The notes below the pieces were generated by a model that was not told the origin of the DNA, did no database searches, and saw only the letters and a list, made by a program, of their open reading frames with translations. From Methylobacterium sp. WL1 (GTDB taxonomy: Bacteria; Pseudomonadota; Alphaproteobacteria; Rhizobiales; Beijerinckiaceae), in the NCBI RefSeq assembly GCF_008000895.1, contig NZ_CP042823.1:5106501-5170500 (forward strand): a stretch of DNA of 64,000 bases, given 5' to 3'. Every line of letters starts with the position of its first letter. The stretch's first letter is position 1. This document shows positions 34,643 to 43,003 of the stretch, one piece after another. A program made the position numbers and the translations under genes.

Positions 34643-35548
34643 ATGCCGCTCCTCGGCGGACTCCTTCGCGCGGCGACCTGCGCCGCGGCTCTGCTCGCCC
34701 TGGCGATCCCGGCCCAGAACGCCCGGGCTCAGGAATCCGAGGCCCAGGCCATCCAGTCCGCGCCCGGCAAGGCTCCGGTCGCGCCCAAGGCCGACCCGTC
34801 CATCCTGCGGATCTGCGCCTCCGAGAAGCAGCCGCCGCTGTCCCTGCGGGACGGCTCCGGGCTCGAGAACCGCGTCGCGGCCGCGGTGGCGGGGGCGATG
34901 GGGCGCAAGCCGGTGTTCGTCTGGCTCGACAAGCCGGCGATCTACCTGGTGCGCGACGGGCTGGAGAAGCGGACCTGCGACGTGGTGGTCGGGCTCGACA
35001 GCGACGACCCGCGGGTGCTGACCACCAAGCCCTATTACCGCAGCGGCTACGTCTTCATCACCCGCGCCGACAAGGACCTCGACGTGAAGTCGTGGTCGGA
35101 CCCGCGCCTCAAGACGGTCGACCACATGGTCGTCCCGCTGGGCTCGCCGGGCGAGGCGATGCTGAAGGATATCGGCCGCTACGAGGAGGACATGGCCTAC
35201 CTCTACTCGCTGGTCGGCTTCCGGGCGCCGCGCAACCAGTACACGCAGATCGATCCGGCCCGCATCGTCAGCGAGGTCGCCAACGACAAGGCGGATGTGG
35301 GCGTCGCCTTCGCCCCCGACGTGGCCCGCTACGTCAAGGCCTCGACCGTGCCCCTGCGCATGACGCTCGTGCCCAACGACACGGTGAGCAGCGACGGCCG
35401 CAAGATGCCGCAGAGCTTCGACCAGTCCATGGGCGTGCGCCGGGACGACACGGCCCTGCGCGACGCCCTCGACGCCGCCATCGTCGCGGCCAAGCCCCGG
35501 ATCGACGCGATCCTGAAGCAGGAAGGCGTGCCGGTGGCCACCAACTGA
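34643..35548 (+). CDS. mxaJ: MxaJ, periplasmic methanol dehydrogenase accessory protein
   Basis: A 301-residue protein, signal peptide about residues 1-30 (CAAALLALAIPAQNARAQ). The mature part has the type-II periplasmic binding fold of MxaJ: ILRICASEKQPPLSLRDGSG, LENRVAAAVAGAMG, CDVVVGLDSDDPRVLTTKPY, YRSGYVFITRADKDLD and YTQIDPARIVSEVANDKADV. MxaJ is needed for active methanol dehydrogenase and has been proposed to bind the enzyme or help assembly. The gap to mxaF is 112 bases and contains a GC-rich inverted-repeat-like stretch. Intact; strongly placed by synteny. Confidence 0.95.
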   Translation: MPLLGGLLRAATCAAALLALAIPAQNARAQESEAQAIQSAPGKAPVAPKADPSILRICASEKQPPLSLRDGSGLENRVAAAVAGAMGRKPVFVWLDKPAIYLVRDGLEKRTCDVVVGLDSDDPRVLTTKPYYRSGYVFITRADKDLDVKSWSDPRLKTVDHMVVPLGSPGEAMLKDIGRYEEDMAYLYSLVGFRAPRNQYTQIDPARIVSEVANDKADVGVAFAPDVARYVKASTVPLRMTLVPNDTVSSDGRKMPQSFDQSMGVRRDDTALRDALDAAIVAAKPRIDAILKQEGVPVATN

Positions 35549-35610
35549 CCCTCGCCGCGCGGCCGGCGAGCGAGCGCCGCGCGACCCAGTCCCCGTGAAG
35601 CGAATGTGAG

Positions 35611-36204
35611 ATGACGAAGACTCCACGTATCCGGTTGATGATCCTGGCCGGCGCCGCCTCGGCGCTCTGCGCGGCCGCCGTGATGGCCCAGCCGCAATCG
35701 GGGCCGCAATCCGGCCTGATCTTCCGCAATACCATCACCGGGGAGCCGCTCGACCTCGCCGAGGGCAAGCCGGGCGGGCGCGATACCAAGGCGGTCCAGA
35801 CCTTCTTCCAGAATGGGAAGAACCTGTACATCGACGACAAGGCGTGCCTGCGCAACGGCGAGAGCCTGTACCTGACCTCCTGCTCCGGCTGCCATGGCCA
35901 TCTCGCCGAGGGCAAGGTCGGGCCCGGCCTCAACGACAATTACTGGACCTATCCCGCCAACACCGAAGATACCGGCCTGTTCGCGACGATCTGGGGCGGC
36001 GCCAACGGCATGATGGGCCCGCACAACGAGGACCTGAACCCCGACGAGGCGCTGCAGGTCATCGCGTGGATCCGGCATCTCTATACCGGCCCGGTCCAGG
36101 ATGCCGCCTGGCTGACCGACGAGCAAAAGAAACACTACACGCCTTTCAAGGAAGGCGAGACTTTCGCAAAGGACGCCCCCGGCCAGTGCAAGCCGCTGGA
36201 GTGA
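35611..36204 (+). CDS. mxaG: MxaG, cytochrome cL, methanol dehydrogenase electron acceptor
   Basis: A 197-residue periplasmic c-type cytochrome that accepts electrons from PQQ in methanol dehydrogenase. Signal peptide about residues 1-26. The heme-binding motif is C91-SG-C94-H95 in LTSCSGCHGHLAEGKVGPGL. The axial Met region is GGANGMMGPHNEDL. Length agrees with cytochrome cL. It starts 62 bases after mxaJ and lies 86 bases before mxaI, in the conserved order. Intact. Confidence 0.96.
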   Translation: MTKTPRIRLMILAGAASALCAAAVMAQPQSGPQSGLIFRNTITGEPLDLAEGKPGGRDTKAVQTFFQNGKNLYIDDKACLRNGESLYLTSCSGCHGHLAEGKVGPGLNDNYWTYPANTEDTGLFATIWGGANGMMGPHNEDLNPDEALQVIAWIRHLYTGPVQDAAWLTDEQKKHYTPFKEGETFAKDAPGQCKPLE

Positions 36205-36290
36205 GCGTCCGCGCGGAGCAGCGCCCGGCCGAGCCGGCGCCAAAGAACGGCCCATCGGGCCGCCCTGGGAGCGAACGCAAGGAGTCGACG

Positions 36291-36587
36291 ATGCGCAACA
36301 GAATCATGATCACCGCCGCGATGGTGGCCGCGGGGGCGTTCAGTGCCCTGCCGGCGCTGGCCTATGACGGGCAGACCTGCAAGGCGCCGGGCAATTGCTG
36401 GGAGCCGAAGCCCGGCTTCCCCGAGAAGGTCGCGGGATCGAAGTACGACCCGAAGCACGACCCCAAGGAAATCGGCAAGCAGGCGGAATCCATCAAGCAG
36501 ATGGATGAGCGCAACCGCAAGCGCATCGAGAACGCCAAGAAGACCGGCAAGTTCGAGTACGACGTCAGCAAGATCTCTGCGAACTGA
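36291..36587 (+). CDS. mxaI: MxaI, small subunit of methanol dehydrogenase
   Basis: A 98-residue precursor; the signal peptide MRNRIMITAAMVAAGAFSAL is cleaved after PALA to give a 74-residue mature protein, the expected size. The mature start YDGQTCKAPGNCWEPKPGFP places Cys6 and Cys12 for the known disulfide. The rest is one long Lys/Glu-rich helix (KQMDERNRKRIENAKKTGK) that wraps the MxaF subunit. It is preceded by AAGGAG. A structured repeat follows it before mxaR. Confidence 0.97.
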   Translation: MRNRIMITAAMVAAGAFSALPALAYDGQTCKAPGNCWEPKPGFPEKVAGSKYDPKHDPKEIGKQAESIKQMDERNRKRIENAKKTGKFEYDVSKISAN

Positions 36588-36609
36588 GCCGCGACGATCC
36601 AAATCTATC

Positions 36610-36732
36610 CCTCATCCTGAGATGCCCGGCGATCGAAGATCGCCGGGTCACGAAGGAAGGCACCGGAGATCGCAGCGGTTTCCGGAGGGCTCCCTCCTGG
36701 CCTTCGCTTCGGGAACGCATCCCAGGATGAGG
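36610..36732. repeat. Structured intergenic repeat between mxaI and mxaR
   Basis: The ends are an imperfect inverted repeat, CCTCATCCTGAG (36610-36621) and CCCAGGATGAGG (36721-36732). Inside is a perfect hairpin, CCCGGCGATC (36625-36634) and GATCGCCGGG (36638-36647), followed by a GGAGGGCTCCCTCC palindromic part. It matches the style of the CTCATCCTGAG-bounded intergenic repeat common in Methylobacterium and Bradyrhizobium genomes. In the mRNA it would fold strongly between structural and accessory genes. Confidence 0.7.
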
Positions 36733-36858
36733 TCGAGGGTGAAAAGCCGGAGGCCGACAGGCGTCCGGTCCTCGATCTCGCCGCGCGTGGCCGAGCCGGT
36801 TGCGCGCCTCACGCCGGTCTCTCCCTGAGGCCCACCACCCTGTCCCGGAACCAGCGCG

Positions 36859-37890
36859 ATGAACACGCTCCATCCCGGCGACGCGACGCTGACCGACTGG
36901 CGGGCTTCGGCCGCCCGCTTCGAGGCGGAGGTCGCCAAGGCGGTGGTCGGCCAGGCGCGGGTCATCCGCCTCGTCACCACGGCGATCTTCGCCCGCGGCC
37001 ACGTCATGCTGGAGGGCGATGTCGGCGTCGGCAAGACCACCCTGCTGCGGGCGGTGGCCCGGGCCCTCGGCGGCGCCTACGAGCGCGTCGAGGGCACGGT
37101 CGACATGATGCCGACCGACCTGATCTACCACACCTACCTTGCCGAAGACGGCCGTCCGCGGGTCGAGCCGGGGCCGGTCCTGCGGCAGGCCGAAGACCTG
37201 GCGGTGTTCTTCTTCAACGAGATCAACCGGGCGCGCCCGCAGGTCCATGCGCTGCTCCTGCGCATCATGGCGGAGCGCAGCGTCTCGGCCTTCGCCCGGG
37301 AGTACCGGTTCCCCAATCTCCAGGTCTTCGCCGACCGCAATCGGGTCGAGCGCGAGGAGACCTTCGAGCTGCCCGCCGCCGCCCGCGACCGCTTCCTGAT
37401 GGAGATCGGGATGGACGCGCCCCGCGACGCGGAGGCAAGGCGCGCGCTGGTGTTCGATCCGCGCTTCCACGACACCGACCGGCTGATCGGCACGGTGGCC
37501 GAGGGCGTGCTCGACCAGGCCCGCCTCGGCGCCATCGCCAGCGCGATCCAGGTGGCGATCCAGGCATCCCCGGAGATCGAGACCTACGTGGTCGGGCTCT
37601 GGGACGCGCTCGTGCGCCCGGCAGAGGCCGGGATCCGGCTGTCCGGGATCGACATGACGCGCCTGGTCCAGGGTGGCGCCTCGCCGCGCGGCCTCGCCTT
37701 CCTGGTCCGGGCGGCCCGGGTGCGCGCTTGGCTGGAAGGGCGGGACTGGCTGGTGCCGGAGGATGTCCGGGCGGTCTTCCCCGAGGTGATGGCGCACCGC
37801 ATCTTCCTGGAGCCGGTCCACGAGATGCGCCGTGCCGAGATCGTCCCGGAGCTGTGCCGGGCGGTGTTCGAGACGGTGCCGGCACCATGA
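36859..37890 (+). CDS. mxaR: MxaR, MoxR-family AAA+ ATPase
   Basis: A 343-residue AAA+ ATPase of the MoxR family, which works with von Willebrand-type proteins as a chaperone for metal insertion and assembly of the dehydrogenase. Walker A is EGDVGVGKTT (residues 52-61), Walker B is LAVFFFNEINRARPQ, and the sensor region is FADRNRVEREETFELPAAAR. It is fused by a 4-base overlap (ATGA) to mxaS. A 271-base gap containing the intergenic repeat separates it from mxaI. Confidence 0.96.
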   Translation: MNTLHPGDATLTDWRASAARFEAEVAKAVVGQARVIRLVTTAIFARGHVMLEGDVGVGKTTLLRAVARALGGAYERVEGTVDMMPTDLIYHTYLAEDGRPRVEPGPVLRQAEDLAVFFFNEINRARPQVHALLLRIMAERSVSAFAREYRFPNLQVFADRNRVEREETFELPAAARDRFLMEIGMDAPRDAEARRALVFDPRFHDTDRLIGTVAEGVLDQARLGAIASAIQVAIQASPEIETYVVGLWDALVRPAEAGIRLSGIDMTRLVQGGASPRGLAFLVRAARVRAWLEGRDWLVPEDVRAVFPEVMAHRIFLEPVHEMRRAEIVPELCRAVFETVPAP

Positions 37891-38744
37891 CCGGGGCGCC
37901 CTCGGCCGACATCGTCTACCTGCCGCGCTGGCGCCCGAGGGGGCGTCGCTTCGGGGCGCATCGCGGCCAGGAGGCCGGCGGGCTGGGCACCTTCCGGGAC
38001 CAGGTTCCGTTCCTCACCCTGCCGGATGCCCGCCGGATCGACCTGCGGGCGAGCCTGCGCGACCCGTTCGAGGGCGTGCATGTCCGGCGCTTCGAGATGC
38101 GCAACGCCGTCGAGGTCTGGGCACTGGTGGACCTTTCGGCCTCGATGCGCTTCCGCGGCGCCGGCGACCGCCTCCGTCTCGCGGGGGACCTCTGCGCCGG
38201 GCTCGCCGCCTCGACAACCCGGATCGGCGACGGGTTCGGGGTGATCGGGTGCGACCGCGCAATCCGGGCGGACCTCTACCTGCCGGCGACCCGTCGGCGC
38301 GGACCGGCCCTCGACATGGCCGGCCGGATCGCCGCGGCACGCTGCGACGCGGCCGGCGCGGAGGGCCTGCTGGAGGCCGCCCGCCTTCTGTTCGGCCGGC
38401 CGCGGCTGGTCTTCCTCGTCTCCGATTTCCGCTGGCCGCAGGCCCTGATCGAGCGGGTCTTCGCGTCGCTCGCCCTCCACGACACGGTCCCGGTCCTGCT
38501 CGCCGACAGCGCCGAGGATGCGGGCCTGCCGGATTGGGGGCTCGCCGAACTCGACGACCTCGAAGGCGCCGGCCGCCGCCTCGTGTTCCTGCGCCCGGCC
38601 CTGAAGCGACGCTGGATCGCCCGTGAGCAGGCCCGGCGCGAGGCGCTGCGCAGAACCGCCGCGGCGTCCTCGGCGCGGGTGCCGTTCCACCTGGTCGACC
38701 GCTTCGACGCCCAGGCGCTGACCCGCCACCTGCTGGCGACCTGA
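37887..38744 (+). CDS. mxaS: MxaS, DUF58 protein of the MxaR complex
   Basis: A 285-residue protein with the DUF58/vWA-like fold that partners MoxR ATPases. Conserved features: PFEGVHVRRFEMRNAVEVWA, then LVDLSASMRF (the degenerate MIDAS-like DxSxS region), and RPRLVFLVSDFRWPQALIE. It starts inside the mxaR stop (ATGA overlap) so the two are cotranslated. Predicted cytoplasmic. Role is inferred from the M. extorquens cluster: dehydrogenase activation with MxaR, A, C, K and L. Confidence 0.93.
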   Translation: MTGAPSADIVYLPRWRPRGRRFGAHRGQEAGGLGTFRDQVPFLTLPDARRIDLRASLRDPFEGVHVRRFEMRNAVEVWALVDLSASMRFRGAGDRLRLAGDLCAGLAASTTRIGDGFGVIGCDRAIRADLYLPATRRRGPALDMAGRIAAARCDAAGAEGLLEAARLLFGRPRLVFLVSDFRWPQALIERVFASLALHDTVPVLLADSAEDAGLPDWGLAELDDLEGAGRRLVFLRPALKRRWIAREQARREALRRTAAASSARVPFHLVDRFDAQALTRHLLAT

Positions 38745-38759
38745 GATGGCTGGCTTTCA

Positions 38760-38892
38760 CGTCGGACGTCCCGGTTTCAAAAGGTCCGAGACCGTTTGCG
38801 GGTGCGGGGCAGAGCCCTGCGATCGGGCGAGACCCAAGGCATCAGGGCTCCGCCCCGATACCCCGCCGAAGGGCTTCTCCCTTCGGAAACCC
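38760..38892. repeat. Intergenic repeat-like sequence between mxaS and mxaA
   Basis: The sequence GGGGCAGAGCCCTGC, a later CAGGGCTCCGCCCC and the GAAGGGCTTCTCCCTTC palindrome form hairpins of the kind seen in repeated intergenic sequence of Methylobacterium. The ATG at 38746 would translate through it, so it is taken as non-coding, and the mxaA start is placed after it. Confidence 0.5.
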
Positions 38893-39786
38893 GTGATCTT
38901 GGCCTGCTGCGCACTGCTCCTCCTGCTTCGGGCCGGCGCCGCTGGGGCGCAGGTGCGCTCCGTCGAGGTGCGGGTGCCCCGCGCCTTCGGGTATTTCCTG
39001 GGCGACCTCGTCCGGGCTCAGGCCGACATCGCGGTCGATCCCGGCTTCACGCTGCAGCGCGCCTCCCTGCCGGCGCCGGGAGCCCTGACCTATTGGCTGG
39101 ACCTGCGCGACATCACTGTCGAGGAGAGCCCCGGCCGGGTCCGGCTGCATCTCACCTACCAGAATTTCTATGCGGCGCTGGATGCCCGCCAGATCGCGAT
39201 CCCGGGTTTTTCCGTCTCCCTGGAGAGCGCGGCCGCGGGCGGTACGACCTCCGCCAAGGCCGAGATCCCCGCCTGGTCGCTCGGGGTCTCGCCCCTGCGG
39301 GAGGTCCAGCCGGAGAAGCACGACGACCCGGCCGAGTATCTGCGGCCGGACGGGCGCGTCCCCCGGCTGGATCCGCTTCCGGACCTGTGGGCCGCCCTCG
39401 CGGCCCTCGGGGCAGCCGTGCTGGCGCTCGCCGCGCTCGGGTACGATCGGGGCTGGTTCGCCCGGCCCGGACGTCCCTTCGCAAAGGCCGCCCGCGGGTT
39501 GCGCCGGTTGGGCCGCGAGGGCGCGGACGGTTATCGCGAGGCCCTGCGCCTGGTCCATCGCGGCCTCGACGAGACCGACGGACGCCGGGTCCTGGCCGAC
39601 GATCTCCCGGCCTTCCTCGACCGGCATCCGGCCTTCCGCCGGGAGGAGCCCGCGCTGGCCCGGTTCTTCGACGCCTCCCGCCGGGCCTTCTTCGGCCGCG
39701 AACTCGAGGCGGCCCGGGCGCGCCTGCCCTGGGCCGAGGTCGAGGCCGGCCTGCGCCGGCTCGCCGCCGCCGAGCGGGAGGCCTGA
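38893..39786 (+). CDS. mxaA: MxaA, calcium-insertion protein of methanol dehydrogenase
   Basis: A 297-residue protein. GTG 38893 starts a clear signal peptide (VILACCALLLLLRAGAAGAQ read with Met); an in-frame ATG at 38746 would add 49 residues encoded by repeat-like sequence. Residues about 20-170 form a periplasmic part (VRSVEVRVPRAFGYFLGDLV, LTYWLDLRDITVEESPGRVR). A membrane helix (LWAALAALGAAVLALAALGY) follows, with a cytoplasmic C-terminal part ending in LRRLAAAEREA. In M. extorquens mxaA, mxaK and mxaL mutants make dehydrogenase lacking calcium. The gap to mxaC is 4 bases. Start is somewhat uncertain. Confidence 0.88.
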   Translation: MILACCALLLLLRAGAAGAQVRSVEVRVPRAFGYFLGDLVRAQADIAVDPGFTLQRASLPAPGALTYWLDLRDITVEESPGRVRLHLTYQNFYAALDARQIAIPGFSVSLESAAAGGTTSAKAEIPAWSLGVSPLREVQPEKHDDPAEYLRPDGRVPRLDPLPDLWAALAALGAAVLALAALGYDRGWFARPGRPFAKAARGLRRLGREGADGYREALRLVHRGLDETDGRRVLADDLPAFLDRHPAFRREEPALARFFDASRRAFFGRELEAARARLPWAEVEAGLRRLAAAEREA

Positions 39787-39790
39787 CGCG

Positions 39791-40841
39791 ATGCCGTTCG
39801 GATCGCTTCCGCTCGGGCCGTGTCGCCCGCCTGGCTGTATTGCTGCCGCTCGCGCTCGTGCCGCCTCGCCCGGGCGGCGGCGGGTTCCGTTTCGCGCTCG
39901 CGGCGGCGCCCGCCGATGCGCCGTCCCGCTGGATCGCCCGGCTGCGTGGGCGCCGGCATGCCGCCATCGCGAGCCTGGTCGTGGCGGTCGCCGGTCCCTA
40001 TGGCGCCGGCGCGCCGGTGACCCGCATCGGCATCGGCGCCCAGATCTCGATGCTGATCGACCGCTCCGGCAGCATGAACGAGACCTTCGCGGGGCGGCAG
40101 CCCTCGGGCGCGGAGGAGTCGAAGGCCGCCGCGTCCCGGCGCCTGCTGGCGGATTTCGTCGGCGCCCGGGCGCACGACCTGTTCGCCGTCACGGCCTTCT
40201 CGACCGCGCCGATGCTGGTGATGCCGATGACCGACCGGCACGCCGCCGTCCGTGCCGCCATCGCGGCGATCGACCGGCCCGGCCTCGACTACACCAACGT
40301 CGCCCGCGGCCTCGCCATGGCGCTGTCGCAATTCGCTCCGGACAGCAGCGGCTCCCGCGTCCTGCTGTTCATCTCCGACGGCGCCGCGGTGATCGATCCG
40401 CGGGTGCAGGACGCCCTGCGGGCCGCCTTCACCAAGCTGCACCCGAACCTGTACTGGCTGTTCCTGCGCACCAAGGGATCTCCGTCGATCAACGACCGCC
40501 CCGCCGGGGAGGATACCCCCCAGGCCGCCCCGGAGCGCCATCTCGACCTGTTCTTCAGGAGCCTCGGCGTGCCCTACCGTGCCTTCGAGGCCGAGGGCGC
40601 CCCGACTGTCGCCGCCGCCATCGCGCAGATCGCCGCCCTGGAACGGAACCTGATCCCCTACATCGAGCCCCGGCCCCGTCGCGATCTGACCGGGATCGCC
40701 TACGCGATCGCGGGGCTCGGGCTCCTCGTGCTGGTTCTGGCGGCCCTCGCCGAGGCAGACCTCCTCGCCGCACGCTCCCAGGCCCACACCCGTGCCTCGC
40801 CGGAGCAGCGGGCGGATCTGGATCTGAGGAGGGCGGCGTGA
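39791..40841 (+). CDS. mxaC: MxaC, vWA-domain accessory protein, frameshift near start
   Basis: A vWA-domain membrane protein of about 350 residues. The body is open in one frame: GAQISMLIDRSGSMNETFAG (MIDAS DxSGSxN), then FISDGAAVIDPRV and a C-terminal membrane helix LTGIAYAIAGLGLLVLVLAA. The expected start MPFGSLPLGP from ATG 39791 is in another frame, and VARLAVLLPLALVP continues in the body frame. The region 39791-40841 is 1051 bases, one more than a multiple of three, which fits one inserted base near 39820. The stop overlaps mxaK (TGATG). If the break is real, translation would need an internal start. Confidence 0.85.
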
Positions 40842-41425
40842 TGCGCCCGACCGGGACGGCGCAGCGGCTCTGGGGCCGGATCCGGCCGCGGCTCCTCGTG
40901 AGCCTGCCGGTGCTGCTCGGCCTCGCGGCGCTGGGCTTCGGCGGGTCCGCCTGGCTGGCGGATGCCGCCAACCGGAGCATCGCCGCCCTCGATGCCGGCA
41001 GGGATCTCGACCCCGGGACCGGGGCGCCGGCGCCGGTCCTGGTGGCGCGGATCGGCTACCTCGCGGGGCACGGGCGCCTGGCGGAAACCGAGCCGCTGGT
41101 CGCAGCGCTCGACCGGATGGGCGCGTCCGACGCGGCGTCCCGCGCGCGATACCGGGTCGCCAACGCCCGGATGCGGGAGGCTTTCACGCTCCTGACCCGC
41201 GGCGCCATCGACAAGGCCGGCCCGCAGGTGACCCTGGCCCGCCAGGTTTACCGGCGGGCGCTGCGCGACCGGCCGGACTTCTGGGACGCGAAGTTCAACC
41301 TCGACGTCGCCTCCCGGCTGATCCGCGACTTCCCGGAATTCGACCGTGCCAGCGGCGACGAGCTGCGCGCCGAGCCGAAACAGATCTGGACCGACATCCC
41401 GGGGCAGCCGAGGGGCGGGCCATGA
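40841..41425 (+). CDS. mxaK: MxaK, methanol dehydrogenase accessory protein
   Basis: A 194-residue protein with an N-terminal membrane anchor (LLVSLPVLLGLAALGFGGSA, about residues 19-38) and a periplasmic helical, TPR-like part (LVARIGYLAGHGRLAETEPL, RYRVANARMREAFTLLTRGA, RPDFWDAKFNLDVASRLIRD). It overlaps mxaC and mxaL (TGATG and ATGA). In M. extorquens mxaK is required for calcium-containing methanol dehydrogenase. Intact. Confidence 0.93.
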   Translation: MRPTGTAQRLWGRIRPRLLVSLPVLLGLAALGFGGSAWLADAANRSIAALDAGRDLDPGTGAPAPVLVARIGYLAGHGRLAETEPLVAALDRMGASDAASRARYRVANARMREAFTLLTRGAIDKAGPQVTLARQVYRRALRDRPDFWDAKFNLDVASRLIRDFPEFDRASGDELRAEPKQIWTDIPGQPRGGP

Positions 41426-42467
41426 GCCGGGAGATAGAAAGCCGGCGAACCATCCTGGAAAACCTGCCGCTCGCCCGCAATCTGCGTGGGCGCCGCTTCC
41501 AGGCGCTGGCCCTCGCGCTCGCGCTGGTGATCGCCGCCCTGGTGGTGCCGGCGCTCCCGGTGACCCGCGCGGGCGTCGCGGTCCTGGCCGTGATGGACAT
41601 CACCGGCTCGATGAACGTGCGCGACTACACGCGCGACGGCCGCCCGGAGAGCCGTCTGGAGACCGCCAAGGCGGCCCTGCGCCGGATGGTGGCGGACCTG
41701 CCCTGCGGCTCGCGGGTGGCGCTGGCGCTGTTCACCGAGCGGCGGCCGTTCCTGCTGTTCACCCCCGTGGAGGTCTGCGCCGACTTCGCGCCGCTGGACG
41801 GCGCGCTGGCGGCCATCGACTGGCGGATGGCCTGGGAGGGGGACAGCCGCGTCGCGGCCGGCCTGTACCGGGCGGTCGAGATGGCCGCCGGCCTCGGCGC
41901 GGATCTCCTGTTCGTCACCGACGGCCAGGAGACGCCGCCGCTCCCCGGCGGCCGCATCCCGCCCTTCGAGGGCAAGCCCGGTTTGGTGCGGGGCCTGATC
42001 GTCGGCGCGGGTGCCTACGGCCTGTCGCCGATCCCACGCTTCGACGAGCGCGGCCGCGAGCGCGGCTTCTACGCCGAGACCGACGTGCAGCAGGAGAACC
42101 GGTTCGGTCCCCCGCCGGCCGATGCCGAGTCTCGCGCCGGCTACAATCCGCGCAACGCCCCGTTCGGGGCCGCCGCCGCCGTGGGCAGCGAGCACCTGTC
42201 CTCCGTGCGCGAGGACCACCTGAAGCAACTCGCCGCGAGCACGGGCCTGGCCTACGCGCATCTCGACGCGGCGGGCGGGCTCGACCGCCCTGATCGCCGC
42301 CGGGACGCCGCGCCCGCTGCCGGGCCGCATCGATCCGCGCCCGTCCTGGCGGCCTCGCGCTCGCCCTCGTGCTCGGCACCCTGCTCGCGGCGCCGCTGCG
42401 CAGCCTCCTGCGCCGCGCCGCCGCGTCCCTCTCCACCACCAACCTCATGCGTTTCCGGAAAACCTGA
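41422..42467 (+). CDS. mxaL: MxaL, vWA-domain accessory protein, C-terminal frameshifts
   Basis: A vWA-domain membrane protein. An N-terminal helix (RFQALALALALVIAALVVPA) precedes AVLAVMDITGSMNVRDYTRD (MIDAS) and ADLLFVTDGQETPPLPGG. Homology continues in the starting frame to AHLDAAGG near 42280, then in other frames: TALIAAGTPRPLPGRIDPRP, then GLALALVLGTLLAAPLRSLL and STTNLMRFRKT to TGA 42465-42467. Three G-run indels (near 42285, 42345 and 42352) would restore it. The length of 1046 bases fits a net loss of one base. As written, the frame runs on through mxaD into mxaE. MxaL is needed for calcium insertion. Confidence 0.85.
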
Positions 42468-42469
42468 CC

Positions 42470-43003
42470 ATGCGTCGCGTCCTCGCCACCCTCGCCATCC
42501 TGTTCGCCGCCGGCACGGCCTCGGCCCACGGCCCGACCCCCCAAAAGGTCGATCAGACCATCACGATCCGGGCGACGCCGGACGCGGTCTGGAAGGTGGT
42601 CGGGCCGTTCGGCGGCATCGGCGCCTGGCATCCGGACGTGGCCAAGGTCGAGGCCACCGGGGGCGACGGTTCGGGCGGCATCCGCACGGTCACGCTGAAG
42701 CGCGGCGGCACCCTGGTCGAGGGCCTCGACGAGTGGAAGGGGGCCGAGCGCACCTATTCCTACCGCATGTCCGACCCCGATCTCGACGCGCTGCCGGTCT
42801 CGTCCTACTCGGCGACCGTGACGGTGACGCCGGAAGGCGATGGCGCCAAGGTCGAGTGGATGGGCCGGTTCTACCGGGGCGATACCGGCAACGAGCCGCC
42901 CGAGAATCTGAGCGATGCCGCCGGCAAGGAGGCGATGAACCGCTACTTTGCCGAGGGGCTCAAGGGCCTGAAGGCGAAGCTGGAGAGCGGGCCGCAGCGA
43001 TGA
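42470..43003 (+). CDS. mxaD: MxaD, periplasmic SRPBCC-fold protein
   Basis: A 177-residue protein with a signal peptide (MRRVLATLAILFAAGTASA). The mature part is a START/polyketide-cyclase-like (SRPBCC) domain: QTITIRATPDAVWKVVGPFG, GIGAWHPDVAKVEATGGDGS, SYRMSDPDLDALPVSSYSAT and KVEWMGRFYRGDTGNEPPEN. MxaD has been reported to aid electron transfer between methanol dehydrogenase and cytochrome cL. It starts 3 bases after mxaL and overlaps mxaE (ATGA). Intact. Confidence 0.95.
   Translation: MRRVLATLAILFAAGTASAHGPTPQKVDQTITIRATPDAVWKVVGPFGGIGAWHPDVAKVEATGGDGSGGIRTVTLKRGGTLVEGLDEWKGAERTYSYRMSDPDLDALPVSSYSATVTVTPEGDGAKVEWMGRFYRGDTGNEPPENLSDAAGKEAMNRYFAEGLKGLKAKLESGPQR

Noticed and set aside
32656..34644. 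A 662-codon open frame antisense to mxaF
   Set aside because: It mirrors mxaF codon structure in high-GC DNA and is rich in Val/Ala/Arg/His without any domain; mxaF on the other strand is certain.
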